In this document: positions 42,539 through 51,155 of the stretch, one piece after another
Numbering within the stretch: position 1 is the stretch's first letter
Layout of the letters: every line of letters begins with the position of its first letter
Assembly (NCBI RefSeq): GCF_001553265.1
Contig: NZ_KQ960601.1
Span: forward strand, 102,102-166,101
Reading direction: 5' to 3'
Length of the DNA stretch: 64,000 nt
DNA from: Prevotella sp. DNF00663
GTDB taxonomy: Bacteria > Bacteroidota > Bacteroidia > Bacteroidales > Bacteroidaceae
The notes under the pieces: generated by a model
Seen by the model: only the letters and a program-made list of their open reading frames with translations
The model's database searches: none
Told to the model about the DNA's origin: nothing
Position numbers and translations under genes: made by a program

Positions 42539-43750
42539 ATGAAACAATATCTATCAATTGTAGCTGCACTATGTATCTCGATGGGTGCGGCAGCACAAGG
42601 CAGCAATACAGGCATGGGCGGACAAGACGGGAATTATCAATCCTTGGCCGAACGAGTACTGAAACTGGAAAAGAAGACCGATGCTTTCAACGTATACTTC
42701 AACTATGCGGCTTCAGGAAGCGCCACAGAGACAAACGGTGTATGGGGAACGGGATTCGCCAACAAGCAGTTACGCTTGGAAATCAAGGGTAATATCACCG
42801 ACAAACTGTTCTATCGCTTCCGCCATCGCTTGAATAAAAGCGACGCGGCCAAGAGCAAAGACAACTTTGCCAAAGCCACCGACATTATGATGGTAGGCTA
42901 TAGTTTCAACGACAAACTGACCGTTCAAGCCGGTAAGATGTGCCAGATATGGGGGGGATTTGAATTCGATGAGAACCCTATGTACATCTATCAGTACTCT
43001 GATATGGTTGATAACATGGACAACTTCACCGCCGGAGTGGTGTTATCTTATAAACCTGTACCCACACAAGAGATTGCCGTAGAAGTCTCTGATGCCGATA
43101 ATGACAAGTTTGCCGACTACTATGGCGGTAATGTTGTAGCTACTGCGGGTCCTTCATTACGCGAATTAAAGGCCGTTACAGGCAGCAATAATCCCCTTAC
43201 CTACATTGTCAACTGGAATGGAAGTTTCTTCAACGACGTGCTACAGACTCGTTGGGCGTGGGGTATTCAGACGCAGGCACGCCATAAATATTCGCGCATG
43301 ATAACCTTGGGACAGAAGTTGAATCTCCCCAAATTCCAATGGTACTTCGACTATATGGGCGCGTTCGACGGCCTAGACCGACTTCGTATCGCCAGTGGAG
43401 AACTGGGTAGTCTGCTCCAAACTGGCTCCGAACAGTCCGGATACTTCAGCGATGTGCACTATAACTCGTTCATCAGCAAAATCAATTGGCAGTTTGCTCC
43501 ACAGTGGAACCTCATGCTCAAGGGTATGTACGAGACTGCTAGCGTCTCTAAGATAGAAGAGTATAAGAACTATCGCAAATCGTTTGGATACATGGGCTCA
43601 ATCGAATATTACCCCGTACACCAGCAAGATTTCCGCCTGTTCTTAGCTTATATAGGGCGTAAGTTCAATTATAGTGAGAAGTCAGGTTTGGCCGACTACA
43701 ACACCAACCGCATCGAACTAGGCTTCATGTACAGAATTAAATGTTTCTAA
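42539..43750 (+). CDS. OprP/OprO-like outer-membrane porin
   Basis: A 403-aa protein with signal peptide MKQYLSIVAALCISMGAAAQ. A short coiled stretch (SLAERVLKLEKKTDAF) precedes a beta-barrel with repeated amphipathic strands (LRLEIKGNITDKLFYRFRHR, IMMVGYSFNDKLTVQAGK) and ends IELGFMYRIKCF with terminal Phe. It starts 6 nt after the dcu stop and precedes aspA, so it probably admits C4-dicarboxylates or aspartate to the periplasm. Confidence 0.85.
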   Translation: MKQYLSIVAALCISMGAAAQGSNTGMGGQDGNYQSLAERVLKLEKKTDAFNVYFNYAASGSATETNGVWGTGFANKQLRLEIKGNITDKLFYRFRHRLNKSDAAKSKDNFAKATDIMMVGYSFNDKLTVQAGKMCQIWGGFEFDENPMYIYQYSDMVDNMDNFTAGVVLSYKPVPTQEIAVEVSDADNDKFADYYGGNVVATAGPSLRELKAVTGSNNPLTYIVNWNGSFFNDVLQTRWAWGIQTQARHKYSRMITLGQKLNLPKFQWYFDYMGAFDGLDRLRIASGELGSLLQTGSEQSGYFSDVHYNSFISKINWQFAPQWNLMLKGMYETASVSKIEEYKNYRKSFGYMGSIEYYPVHQQDFRLFLAYIGRKFNYSEKSGLADYNTNRIELGFMYRIKCF

Positions 43751-43760
43751 TGAGAAAGAG

Positions 43761-43900
43761 ATAACTGGAGTAAATAGAAGATAACTGGAGACAACAGAAG
43801 TTAGCAGACAATAGTAAATAGACTCTAACAAATATACATTTGTCTGCTAACTCCATACAACGATAAGTTGTTTAACTCCCGATAACTTTATTCTTACTCC
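43761..43900. repeat. Fold-back repeat, 10-bp-unit family, between porin and aspA
   Basis: A perfect 13-bp inverted repeat AGTTAGCAGACAA / TTGTCTGCTAACT (43799-43811, 43840-43852) lies inside longer arms. The left arm read on the minus strand shows 10-bp units (GCTAACTTCT, GTTGTCTCCA, GTTATCTTCT, ATTTACTCCA); the right arm has TTTAACTCCC, GATAACTTTA, TTCTTACTCC. It fills almost the whole gap before aspA. Confidence 0.72.
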
Positions 43901-43916
43901 TACAAAAAACAATAAT

Positions 43917-45335
43917 ATGGAAGAAAAATTCAGAGTAGAGTCCGACCTTTTAGGCGAACTGAAGGTTCCGGCAGACGCTTATTATGGCGTACAAACACAA
44001 CGTGGTATCAACAACTATCATATCTCACGCAAAAAAATGCGCGACTATCCCGACTACGTCATCGCCATCGCGTACGTTAAACTGGCTGCCGTGCAGACCA
44101 ACCATAGCCTCGGTGTCATCAACGACGAGATTGCCGGAGCCATCTCACAGGCTTGTCGAGAGATTATAGACGGAAAGTTACACGAGAACTTCCCCATTGA
44201 TATGATGCAGGGAGGAGCTGGAACATCGGTCAACATGAATGCTAACGAGGTAATAGCCAATCGTGCATTGGAGATTATGGGGCACAAGAAAGGGGAATAC
44301 CAATACTGTTATCCCAACGACCATTGCAACTGTGGACAGTCTACCAACGACGTTTATCCCACCACAATTCGCCTTGCCATCATTCGCATGAATAAGAGTT
44401 TGGTAGCCAGCCTCACCGGTCTTATCAGCGCATTGCGCTACAAGGGCGACGAATACAAGGATACCATCAAGATGGGACGCACGCAGTTGCAAGACGCTGT
44501 ACCTATGACGGCCGGACAAGAATTCAATGCTTACGCCAACAACTTGGAAGAAGAGATACTGAATCTAGAGCGTAATGTGAAGCTATTGCACGAAATTAAC
44601 ATGGGCGGTACGGCCATCGGAACCGGTCTGAATGCTGTTCCGGGCTTCGCAAAGCTATGCGCAGCCAATCTAAGCAAACTCACTGGCGAGACATTCATCT
44701 CTGCATCCGACCTCGTAGAAGCCACTCCTGATACAGGAGCATACGTTAGTTACTCATCGGCATTGAAGCGGTTGGCCGTGAAACTGTCTAAGATATGCAA
44801 CGACTTCCGCCTCATGGCATCGGGACCCCGATGTGGTTTGCACGAAATCAACCTACCTGCGAAGGCTCCCGGTTCTTCTATCATGCCCGGAAAGGTGAAC
44901 CCCGTCATCCCCGAAGTGACCAACCAAGTATGCTTTAAGGTCATCGGTAACGATACAACCATCTCGTTTGCAGCCGAAGCAGGCCAGTTAGAACTCAACG
45001 TCATGGAGCCTGTGATTACCGAATGTATGTTTGAAAGCCTCTGGTGGTTGCGTAATGCCATCGATACATTGACCGAAGAGTGCGTGCTCGGCATCACCGT
45101 GAACCGCGAACGTTGCTACGAAATGGTGAAAAACAGCATCGGTATCGTTACTGCTTTAAATCCTTACATCGGTTATAAAACCAGTACCAAGGTGGCCAAA
45201 GAGGCACTCGAAACCAATCGTTCAGTCTACGACATCGTATTAGAGCAAGACATTATGACCAAAGAACAACTCGATTTGGCTCTCGACCCCAAAGAGATGC
45301 TCAAACCACATAAATTTGAATTGCCTAAAAAATAG
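43917..45335 (+). CDS. aspA: Aspartate ammonia-lyase (aspartase)
   Basis: Converts L-aspartate to fumarate and ammonia, feeding fumarate respiration. 472 aa, family length. Conserved features are RVESDLLGELKVPADAYYGVQT at the N terminus (in two halves), the signature GSSIMPGKVNPVIPE with the catalytic-loop serine, and TAGQEFNAYANNL. It is last in the dcu-porin-aspA operon and is followed by two hairpins. Confidence 0.95.
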   Translation: MEEKFRVESDLLGELKVPADAYYGVQTQRGINNYHISRKKMRDYPDYVIAIAYVKLAAVQTNHSLGVINDEIAGAISQACREIIDGKLHENFPIDMMQGGAGTSVNMNANEVIANRALEIMGHKKGEYQYCYPNDHCNCGQSTNDVYPTTIRLAIIRMNKSLVASLTGLISALRYKGDEYKDTIKMGRTQLQDAVPMTAGQEFNAYANNLEEEILNLERNVKLLHEINMGGTAIGTGLNAVPGFAKLCAANLSKLTGETFISASDLVEATPDTGAYVSYSSALKRLAVKLSKICNDFRLMASGPRCGLHEINLPAKAPGSSIMPGKVNPVIPEVTNQVCFKVIGNDTTISFAAEAGQLELNVMEPVITECMFESLWWLRNAIDTLTEECVLGITVNRERCYEMVKNSIGIVTALNPYIGYKTSTKVAKEALETNRSVYDIVLEQDIMTKEQLDLALDPKEMLKPHKFELPKK

Positions 45336-45375
45336 AATATAAGTTGAAAATAAAACGACTTCCCAGTGAAGTCAC

Positions 45376-45420
45376 CCCCGATAAAGAAGATGGTAAAAGC
45401 TCCTTTATCGGGGAATTTTA
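45376..45420 (+). terminator. aspA terminator
   Basis: Stem CCCCGATAAAG / CTTTATCGGGG (11 bp) with a T-containing tail; a smaller hairpin GACTTC/GAAGTC (45357-45373) precedes it. Confidence 0.85.
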
Positions 45421-45525
45421 ATATATATGTCTCGTCGCCAAGTGAATTACCGGCAACATGCTACTTACTTTATCAACTTGTTGATTTTGCACTTCTATTT
45501 TAAGAGGATTGTTACATATAGATAC

Positions 45526-45566
45526 AAAAATCCCCATGCAAACAGACTCATCTCATTGCATGGGGA
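45526..45566 (-). terminator. Terminator of the FMN-binding protein gene
   Basis: Stem TCCCCATGCAA / TTGCATGGGGA (11 bp); on the minus strand it is followed by TTTTTG. Confidence 0.85.
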
Positions 45567-45587
45567 CTTATAGAAGGAATTGCTCTC

Positions 45588-45989
45588 TTACTTATGCTGC
45601 TTGTAATAATCCAAGCCAAGCTGTACATTCTTCTTCAAAGCATTGGAAGAGTAAGTAGCACCAGACACTCCATCAACGTCCATCTTAGCTGCTTTGCTGA
45701 CAGTCTTGCCTATATAAGATGCCAACAGGGCCTTGGCACGATTGAAATACTTGGGAGTCTCGTGGTTGGGAAGGGCTTCTATCTTCACCACTTTATTCTT
45801 ACGAATATAGATTTTAAGGGGCGTCATACTTCTAAACCCTTTCACATTCTTGCCCAACAATTGCGTATTGACTACGGCTGTATCCTTATCTTGGGTGATA
45901 ATATCGTTACCCGGCATGGCACTTATCAACAATATGATCGCCAAAACCGCCAATGCAGAGGTTATCCAAGTTATCTTTTGATTCTTCAT
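45588..45989 (-). CDS. Membrane-anchored FMN-binding domain protein
   Basis: A 133-aa protein: one N-terminal membrane helix (about 8-24), then a single FMN-binding domain like that of RnfG/NqrC. The covalent-flavinylation motif is DGVSGATYSS, with T112 as the predicted acceptor of FMN added by ApbE. Such proteins move electrons outside the cytoplasmic membrane. No partner redox gene is adjacent, so donor and acceptor are unknown. It is monocistronic with its own promoter and terminator. Confidence 0.85.
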   Translation of the reverse strand: MKNQKITWITSALAVLAIILLISAMPGNDIITQDKDTAVVNTQLLGKNVKGFRSMTPLKIYIRKNKVVKIEALPNHETPKYFNRAKALLASYIGKTVSKAAKMDVDGVSGATYSSNALKKNVQLGLDYYKQHK

Positions 45990-46031
45990 TACCTATAATT
46001 TTTAATACCTATTTTTGTTAAATCTAGATTG

Positions 46032-46039
46032 CAAAGTTA
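46032..46039 (-). promoter_or_regulatory. FMN-binding gene promoter -7 element (TAACTTTG)
   Basis: Exact TAnnTTTG match, 42 bp upstream of the ATG. Confidence 0.7.
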
Positions 46040-46105
46040 ACGGAATATATCCAAAGAATCGCAACAAAACACGTCGGTTTATGTTTTTTTTACCAAAGAA
46101 AACGC

Positions 46106-46113
46106 TATCTTTG
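46106..46113 (+). promoter_or_regulatory. Metallophosphoesterase promoter -7 element (TATCTTTG)
   Basis: Exact TAnnTTTG match, 26 bp upstream of the ATG. Confidence 0.7.
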
Positions 46114-46139
46114 TAAAAACAGGACCATCATACATCACT

Positions 46140-47252
46140 ATGCTTAAAGCTTTCATAGCCTTCCTTATAGCACTCATAGTACCCGATGTTTACATCTGGA
46201 TTCACTTCATAGGTACAGATGTTGCATGGTGGATAACGCTGCTTTATGCACTGCCGACAGTGGTCTTAATAGGTTCTTTCATTGCCGGCAATCTGGGATT
46301 CTATCACAATACATGCCTGCGTATCTTCTTTTCGCTGAATCTATGCATCGTATTACCGAAATTGGTATTCGCTCTTTTATCATTGATATTACCCACGTGG
46401 CTAAGTCTAACCATTGCCTTGGCCTTGGTGGCAAGCATTGCTTACGGATTCATTGCGGGTTGGCGGCGACTCACAGTGCGTAGAGAGACTATCAAGTCTG
46501 AACTTCTACCGCCATCGTTCGACGGATTCCGCATCCTTCATTTCTCTGATTTGCATGCCGGGACATTCCTCAGAAGTCACTCGTTCATTCAACATCTCGT
46601 ACAAGAAATCAACCGTTTACATCCCGACCTCATTGTCTTTACAGGCGATTTGGTGAATGTGAGCGCCGATGAAGTGATGCCATTCATGCGCGATCTACGC
46701 CAACTACACGCTCCATACGGTGTCTATTCGATTCTAGGAAACCACGACTACTGCGAGTATGGCAAAGACCATACGCTCCAAAATGTGGAACGCAACCAGC
46801 GCATGTTGCGCTACATAGAAGAGAAAATGGGTTGGCGACTGCTGCTCAACGAGCACGTATTGCTCGAAAAAGCATCCGATAAGATTGCTCTTATTGGTGT
46901 GGAAAACACCAGCCGACCACCATTTCCCTCTTATGGAGACCTACAGCGAGCCATGCAGGGGCTTCCCGACGACATGTATAAAATACTCTTAAGTCATGAT
47001 CCTACGCACTGGCGACGCAGCATTGTGAACCGGACTGACATCGCACTCACGCTGAGTGGGCACACGCATGCTGGACAAGTGAAGATAGGACGACTCTCCC
47101 CGGCACGGTTCGCATACCGAGAATGGGGTGGTATATACAAAGAAGCCCAGCAGACACTCTATGTATCGCTGGGCTTAGGGGGGACAATGCCGTTTCGATT
47201 GGGGGCATGGCCAGAAATTAACCTTTTAGAGTTGAAGAGCTCTAAAAGATAA
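46140..47252 (+). CDS. Membrane metallophosphoesterase (YkuE/YaeI-type)
   Basis: A 370-aa protein with three or four N-terminal membrane helices (residues 1-115) and a calcineurin-like phosphoesterase domain: LHFSDLHAG, VFTGDLVN, LGNHDYCEYG, LLSHDP, LSGHTHAGQ, the five metal-binding motifs in order. Relatives hydrolyse UDP-diacylglucosamine or act on envelope phospholipids; substrate here unknown. Convergent with the helicase gene. Confidence 0.9.
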   Translation: MLKAFIAFLIALIVPDVYIWIHFIGTDVAWWITLLYALPTVVLIGSFIAGNLGFYHNTCLRIFFSLNLCIVLPKLVFALLSLILPTWLSLTIALALVASIAYGFIAGWRRLTVRRETIKSELLPPSFDGFRILHFSDLHAGTFLRSHSFIQHLVQEINRLHPDLIVFTGDLVNVSADEVMPFMRDLRQLHAPYGVYSILGNHDYCEYGKDHTLQNVERNQRMLRYIEEKMGWRLLLNEHVLLEKASDKIALIGVENTSRPPFPSYGDLQRAMQGLPDDMYKILLSHDPTHWRRSIVNRTDIALTLSGHTHAGQVKIGRLSPARFAYREWGGIYKEAQQTLYVSLGLGGTMPFRLGAWPEINLLELKSSKR

Positions 47253-47284
47253 TGATAAAAAGCTAATAGGTAAGGACTAAGACT

Positions 47285-48394
47285 CTATTGAGCCACTCGA
47301 ATGCGCTTACCCGTCAACTTCTGTATATCTTTCAACTGTTTCCTTTCGTCATCGCAGCAGAAACTGAGAGCCAAACCTTCATTTCCTGCACGGCCGGTAC
47401 GACCTATACGATGCACATAAGTTTCCGGAACATCGGGGATATCGTAGTTGATAACCAATGGTAGTTCGTTGATATCAATACCACGGGCAGCAATGTCGGT
47501 GGCCACCATTACACGTGTTTTACCGGTCTTAAAGTTGCCTAAGGCCGATTGGCGAACCGACTGACTCTTGTTACCATGGATGGCTTGACTCTTGATACCT
47601 GCTTTTACAAGCTTACGGACGATATTGTCGGCACGATGCTTGGTGCGAGAGAACACGAGTACGGAGCGTTCGTCGCGCTCATGGAGCAGTGAGATAAGTA
47701 GCGCAGTCTTCTCTTGTTTCTCTACGAAATAGAGTCGTTGGTCGATGGTATCGACGGTAGAAGAGACCGGTGTCACCTCTACACGGGCGGGATTGTGCAA
47801 TATCTTGCGCGTAATCTCCTGTATTTCTTGTGGCATGGTAGCCGAGAAGAGCATGGTCTGCTTCTGTTTCGGCAGCATGGGCAATAGCTTCTTGATGTCG
47901 TGGATGAATCCCATATCGAGCATACGGTCGGCCTCATCGAGCACGAAATAGCGTATACTGTCGAGTCGAAGCAATCCTTGAGCTTTGAGATCGAGCAGTC
48001 GGCCGGGTGTAGCAACGAGTATATCAATGCCTCGGCGCAGCATGTCGACCTGCGGTTGCTGCCCCACTCCACCAAAGATAACACCATGTCGCACACCGGT
48101 ATGACGTGCATAGTCGGTCAAGCACTCTTCTATCTGTAGAGCCAACTCGCGAGTCGGCGTCAATATAAGCGCACTAATGCCACGACTTTTCTGCGAAGTC
48201 TGACTGATATGTTGAATAAGTGGGATGGCAAATGCCGCTGTTTTTCCGGTTCCGGTCTGTGCGCATCCTAATATATCGCGCCCTTGTAATGCTACCGGTA
48301 TGGCTTTCTCCTGAATGGGAGTAGGTTCTGTATATCCTTTTTCTGAAACGGCCTGCAATATAGGCTCTACAATCTTTAAATCCTGAAATGTCAT
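47285..48394 (-). CDS. DEAD-box RNA helicase (RhlE-like)
   Basis: A 369-aa minimal helicase with all core motifs: Q motif (TEPTPIQEKAIP), motif I AQTGTGKT, Ia PTRELALQ, II VLDEADRMLDMGF, III SAT, IV-V VLVFSRTKHRAD and ATDIAARGID, and VI HRIGRTGRAG. It lacks a long C-terminal extension. ATG 48394 gives MTFQDLKIVEPIL, the usual start; the upstream frame extends into repeat DNA. The RRM-protein gene lies just upstream in the same direction, a likely functional pair in cold-responsive RNA remodelling. Confidence 0.93.
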   Translation of the reverse strand: MTFQDLKIVEPILQAVSEKGYTEPTPIQEKAIPVALQGRDILGCAQTGTGKTAAFAIPLIQHISQTSQKSRGISALILTPTRELALQIEECLTDYARHTGVRHGVIFGGVGQQPQVDMLRRGIDILVATPGRLLDLKAQGLLRLDSIRYFVLDEADRMLDMGFIHDIKKLLPMLPKQKQTMLFSATMPQEIQEITRKILHNPARVEVTPVSSTVDTIDQRLYFVEKQEKTALLISLLHERDERSVLVFSRTKHRADNIVRKLVKAGIKSQAIHGNKSQSVRQSALGNFKTGKTRVMVATDIAARGIDINELPLVINYDIPDVPETYVHRIGRTGRAGNEGLALSFCCDDERKQLKDIQKLTGKRIRVAQ

Positions 48395-48410
48395 TGTTTG
48401 TTTTTGAAAG

Positions 48411-48523
48411 AAGTTGACGAGTAGACCAGTTGACAAGTTAACGAGGTGTCAATCATATTGTCCATTCGTTCACTTATAAACTCATAAACTAGTTTACTCG
48501 TTTACTTGTCTACTCGTCAACTC
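48411..48523. repeat. Inverted pair of 8-bp-unit blocks
   Basis: The right block (48472-48523) reads as octamers ACTTATAA, ACTCATAA, ACTAGTTT, ACTCGTTT, ACTTGTCT, ACTCGTCA. The left block (48411-48446) has the same kind of octamers on the minus strand. The outer arms GTTGACGAGTAGAC / GTCTACTCGTCAAC (14 bp) are perfect. It separates the RRM and helicase genes and could fold into a long hairpin. Confidence 0.7.
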
Positions 48524-48527
48524 TTAT

Positions 48528-48815
48528 TTAATATCTTCTCCTGTCGTTGTTGAAGTTACGACGGGGACGCTCCTCACGGGGCATAGCCTCTTTTACGTAA
48601 ATAGTACGACCATCGAACTCTGTCTCATTAAGTGCGTCGATAGCCTTGCGAGCATCGTCGTCGTTGGACATTTCTACGAAGCCGAAGCCTCTAGAACGTC
48701 CTGTTTCGCGATCAGCGATGATTCTTGCTGATGTAATTTCCCCAAACTCTGAAAAACGGTTACCCAAAGCTGCATCGTCTGTGCCGTAGCTTAGGCCTGA
48801 AATGTAAATGTTCAT
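48528..48815 (-). CDS. Small RRM RNA-binding protein
   Basis: A 95-aa protein with one RNA-recognition motif: RNP2 IYISGL at residues 3-8 and RNP1 RSRGFGFVEM at about 41-50, followed by a short basic Arg-rich tail (EERPRRNFNNDRRRY). Bacteroidetes use such RRM proteins where many bacteria use cold-shock proteins. The leader is about 125 nt long, common for cold-regulated genes. The helicase gene follows. Confidence 0.92.
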   Translation of the reverse strand: MNIYISGLSYGTDDAALGNRFSEFGEITSARIIADRETGRSRGFGFVEMSNDDDARKAIDALNETEFDGRTIYVKEAMPREERPRRNFNNDRRRY

Positions 48816-48945
48816 TTTTAATAAATGATGTTTTAAATAAATACTGGAAATCGGAGTTAAGAGAATAATTAAAGGAGCTGCTGCTTACTATTTAACTTGT
48901 AAAAGGAAGAGCGTTACGATAATAAGCCGAAACTCAAATTCGCAA

Positions 48946-48953
48946 CAAAGGTA
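48946..48953 (-). promoter_or_regulatory. RRM gene promoter -7 element (TACCTTTG)
   Basis: Exact TAnnTTTG match, giving a leader of about 125 nt before the RRM ATG. Confidence 0.65.
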
Positions 48954-49044
48954 TGGTAAATAATCTATAACAAACTATAACCAACCGCTTTTCTATACAA
49001 AAATAACCTTTTTTATATTTAAGAGTGGGGCTATTAGAGTCTAA

Positions 49045-49176
49045 ACTCGTCTACTTGCCAACTTGTAAACTCTTCAACTACCAAACTGCAAGGCCGTAGC
49101 AATATCTCTGTTCGGGCTTGGCAGTAATGCTGAAAAGCTGAGACAGCAACACTGCCAAGCCTCTGCAATAAATCAA
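49045..49176 (+). repeat. Composite repeat copy 5: 5 x 8-bp block plus 92-bp element
   Basis: Octamers ACTCGTCT, ACTTGCCA, ACTTGTAA, ACTCTTCA, ACTACCAA (49045-49084) lead into the 92-bp element (49085-49176), with cores GCAATATCTCTG, GCAGTAATGCTG and ACAGCAACACTG at 22-bp spacing. It lies between divergent promoters. Confidence 0.82.
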
Positions 49177-49222
49177 TGGTGATTCCACGACGCCTTCATA
49201 GTCAAAATAAACGACGCTTTCC

Positions 49223-49253
49223 TTTGCCTTTCCAGTAGATTACACTATCTTTG
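49223..49253 (+). promoter_or_regulatory. Promoter of the 202-aa gene (-33 TTTG, -7 TATCTTTG), leaderless layout
   Basis: TTTG 49223-49226 and TATCTTTG 49246-49253 with a 19-bp spacer. The box ends 5 bp before the ATG. Confidence 0.75.
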
Positions 49254-49258
49254 CAAGT

Positions 49259-49867
49259 ATGAATCCACAAGAGACTAACAGTATCAAATGGAGTGAAAAC
49301 GTGTTGATTGCCGATGCCGATTACATCGACAAAGTGGCCTTTAACCTCACCGTAAACTTCGAACGCATGATTGGACGACGCATTCCAAAGGCCGATATGA
49401 GTCAATGGGGTGTATGTATAGCGCTGGATGGAGGAGTCCGTCCGGGTGAGAATGAAATACAAATTGTTCTCATTCATGACGAAAACCAACTGCAAATGGA
49501 CAACTTTCAACCTTCTGATTATGCCAAAGAGTTGGATGGTCGTGCTTTCAAAGACGAGAAGTTAGGCGAGTTCAGTGTCAATACCATCGCTGCAGGAAAG
49601 ATGACTTCTAAAGACGAGGCGATATTAGACGTGCTCTGTCTAGCATTGGAACGCCCGGAAGTAAAGCGTATCATGGTCATCCCTAACGCAGAACAAGGCG
49701 AGCTCTATGCTACCATTCGACAGACACTGCGCCAAATAGACGACGAAAAGCGCATCACCATCTTTGCCATGCAACCCATGGAAGGTGGCAATTTCAGGCA
49801 AGAAATATTGGGATACAGCCTCATGAGCGCACTGGGAATCAAGGCCGACGAAGTAAAGAGCTATTAA
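49259..49867 (+). CDS. Conserved Bacteroidales protein, DUF6621-like
   Basis: A 202-aa cytosolic protein without signal peptide or membrane helix. Features: an N-terminal segment with ADADYIDKVAFNLTVNFERMIGR, a Gly-rich turn (ALDGGVRPGENEIQIVLIHD), and a C-terminal alpha/beta part with IPNAEQGELYATIRQTLRQ. I recall this as DUF6621, of unknown function, but am not sure. It is upstream of the dehydrogenase gene by 44 nt and probably co-transcribed. The mRNA is predicted to be nearly leaderless. Confidence 0.6.
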   Translation: MNPQETNSIKWSENVLIADADYIDKVAFNLTVNFERMIGRRIPKADMSQWGVCIALDGGVRPGENEIQIVLIHDENQLQMDNFQPSDYAKELDGRAFKDEKLGEFSVNTIAAGKMTSKDEAILDVLCLALERPEVKRIMVIPNAEQGELYATIRQTLRQIDDEKRITIFAMQPMEGGNFRQEILGYSLMSALGIKADEVKSY

Positions 49868-49911
49868 ACAGATAGTCAATTAAGAATCACAAAAACAACA
49901 AAATAAACACT

Positions 49912-51150
49912 ATGTCAAGAGTATTAATGATTGGAGCAGGTGGCGTAGCTACCGTGGCAGCATTCAAAATAGCACAGAATGCTGATGTATTCACCGACTT
50001 CATGATTGCTAGTCGGCGGAAAGAGAAGTGCGACAAAATAGTAGAAGACATCCATAAAGCTGGATGGAACATGCCCATAGAAACGGCTCAGGTAGACGCC
50101 GACGACGTGGAACAGCTCAAAACACTTTTCAACAGCTTCAAACCGGAGTTGGTTATCAACCTCGCTCTCCCCTATCAAGACCTCACCATCATGGACGCTT
50201 GCTTGGCTTGTGGGGTGAATTATCTCGATACAGCCAACTATGAGCCAAAGGATGAAGCACACTTTGAGTACTCTTGGCAGTGGGCTTATAAAGATAAATT
50301 TGAAAAGGCAGGCCTCACAGCCATCCTCGGTTGCGGATTCGATCCGGGTGTAAGCGGTATCTATACGGCTTATGCTGCCAAACATCACTTCGACGAAATC
50401 CATACACTTGACATCGTTGACTGCAACGCCGGAAACCATCATAAGGCCTTTGCAACCAACTTTAATCCCGAAATCAACATCCGTGAGATTACACAAAAGG
50501 GACTCTATTACAAGGATGGGCAGTGGATTGAGACCGAACCATTGGCTGTACATAAGGCGCTGACTTATCCAAACATCGGCCCTCGCGAGAGCTATTTGAT
50601 GCACCACGAAGAGTTGGAGAGTTTGGTATTGAACTACCCTACCATCAAGCAGGCACGCTTCTGGATGACTTTCGGACAACAGTATCTCACTTATCTTGAC
50701 TGTATTCAGAACCTAGGCATGAGCCGTATTGACGAAATAGAATATGAAGCTCCGTTGGCAGATGGTTCAGGTAAGACTGCAAAAGTAAAGATTGTACCTT
50801 TGCAATTCCTCAAGGCTGTATTGCCAAATCCACAAGATCTCGGAGAAAACTACGATGGTGAGACCAGTATCGGTTGCCGTATTCGCGGTATCAAGGATGG
50901 CAAAGAGCTCACTTACTACGTTTACAACAACTGCAAACACCAAGAAGCTTACAAGGAAACAGGCATGCAAGGCGTTAGTTACACGACCGGTGTACCTGCC
51001 ATGATTGGTGCCATGATGTTCTTCAAAGGTCTATGGCGCAAGCCCGGTGTGTGGAATGTAGAGAACTTCGACCCCGACCCATTCATGGAAAAACTCAATG
51101 AGTGCGGCCTGCCTTGGCACGAAGTATTCGGTGGGGAGTTGGAATTGTAA
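49912..51150 (+). CDS. Saccharopine-dehydrogenase-family enzyme, probably carboxynorspermidine synthase
   Basis: A 412-aa NAD(P)H-dependent enzyme with Rossmann fold (MSRVLMIGAGGVATVAAFKIA) and the family stretches NLALPYQDLTIMDACLACGVNYLDTANYEP and GCGFDPGVSGIYTAYAAKHHFDEI. In Bacteroidales this branch is the carboxy(nor)spermidine dehydrogenase/synthase of the alternative polyamine route, which condenses aspartate semialdehyde with a diamine. The decarboxylase (nspC) is not in the window. The assignment to polyamine rather than lysine metabolism rests on family recognition. Confidence 0.8.
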   Translation: MSRVLMIGAGGVATVAAFKIAQNADVFTDFMIASRRKEKCDKIVEDIHKAGWNMPIETAQVDADDVEQLKTLFNSFKPELVINLALPYQDLTIMDACLACGVNYLDTANYEPKDEAHFEYSWQWAYKDKFEKAGLTAILGCGFDPGVSGIYTAYAAKHHFDEIHTLDIVDCNAGNHHKAFATNFNPEINIREITQKGLYYKDGQWIETEPLAVHKALTYPNIGPRESYLMHHEELESLVLNYPTIKQARFWMTFGQQYLTYLDCIQNLGMSRIDEIEYEAPLADGSGKTAKVKIVPLQFLKAVLPNPQDLGENYDGETSIGCRIRGIKDGKELTYYVYNNCKHQEAYKETGMQGVSYTTGVPAMIGAMMFFKGLWRKPGVWNVENFDPDPFMEKLNECGLPWHEVFGGELEL

Positions 51151-51155
51151 TTTCA

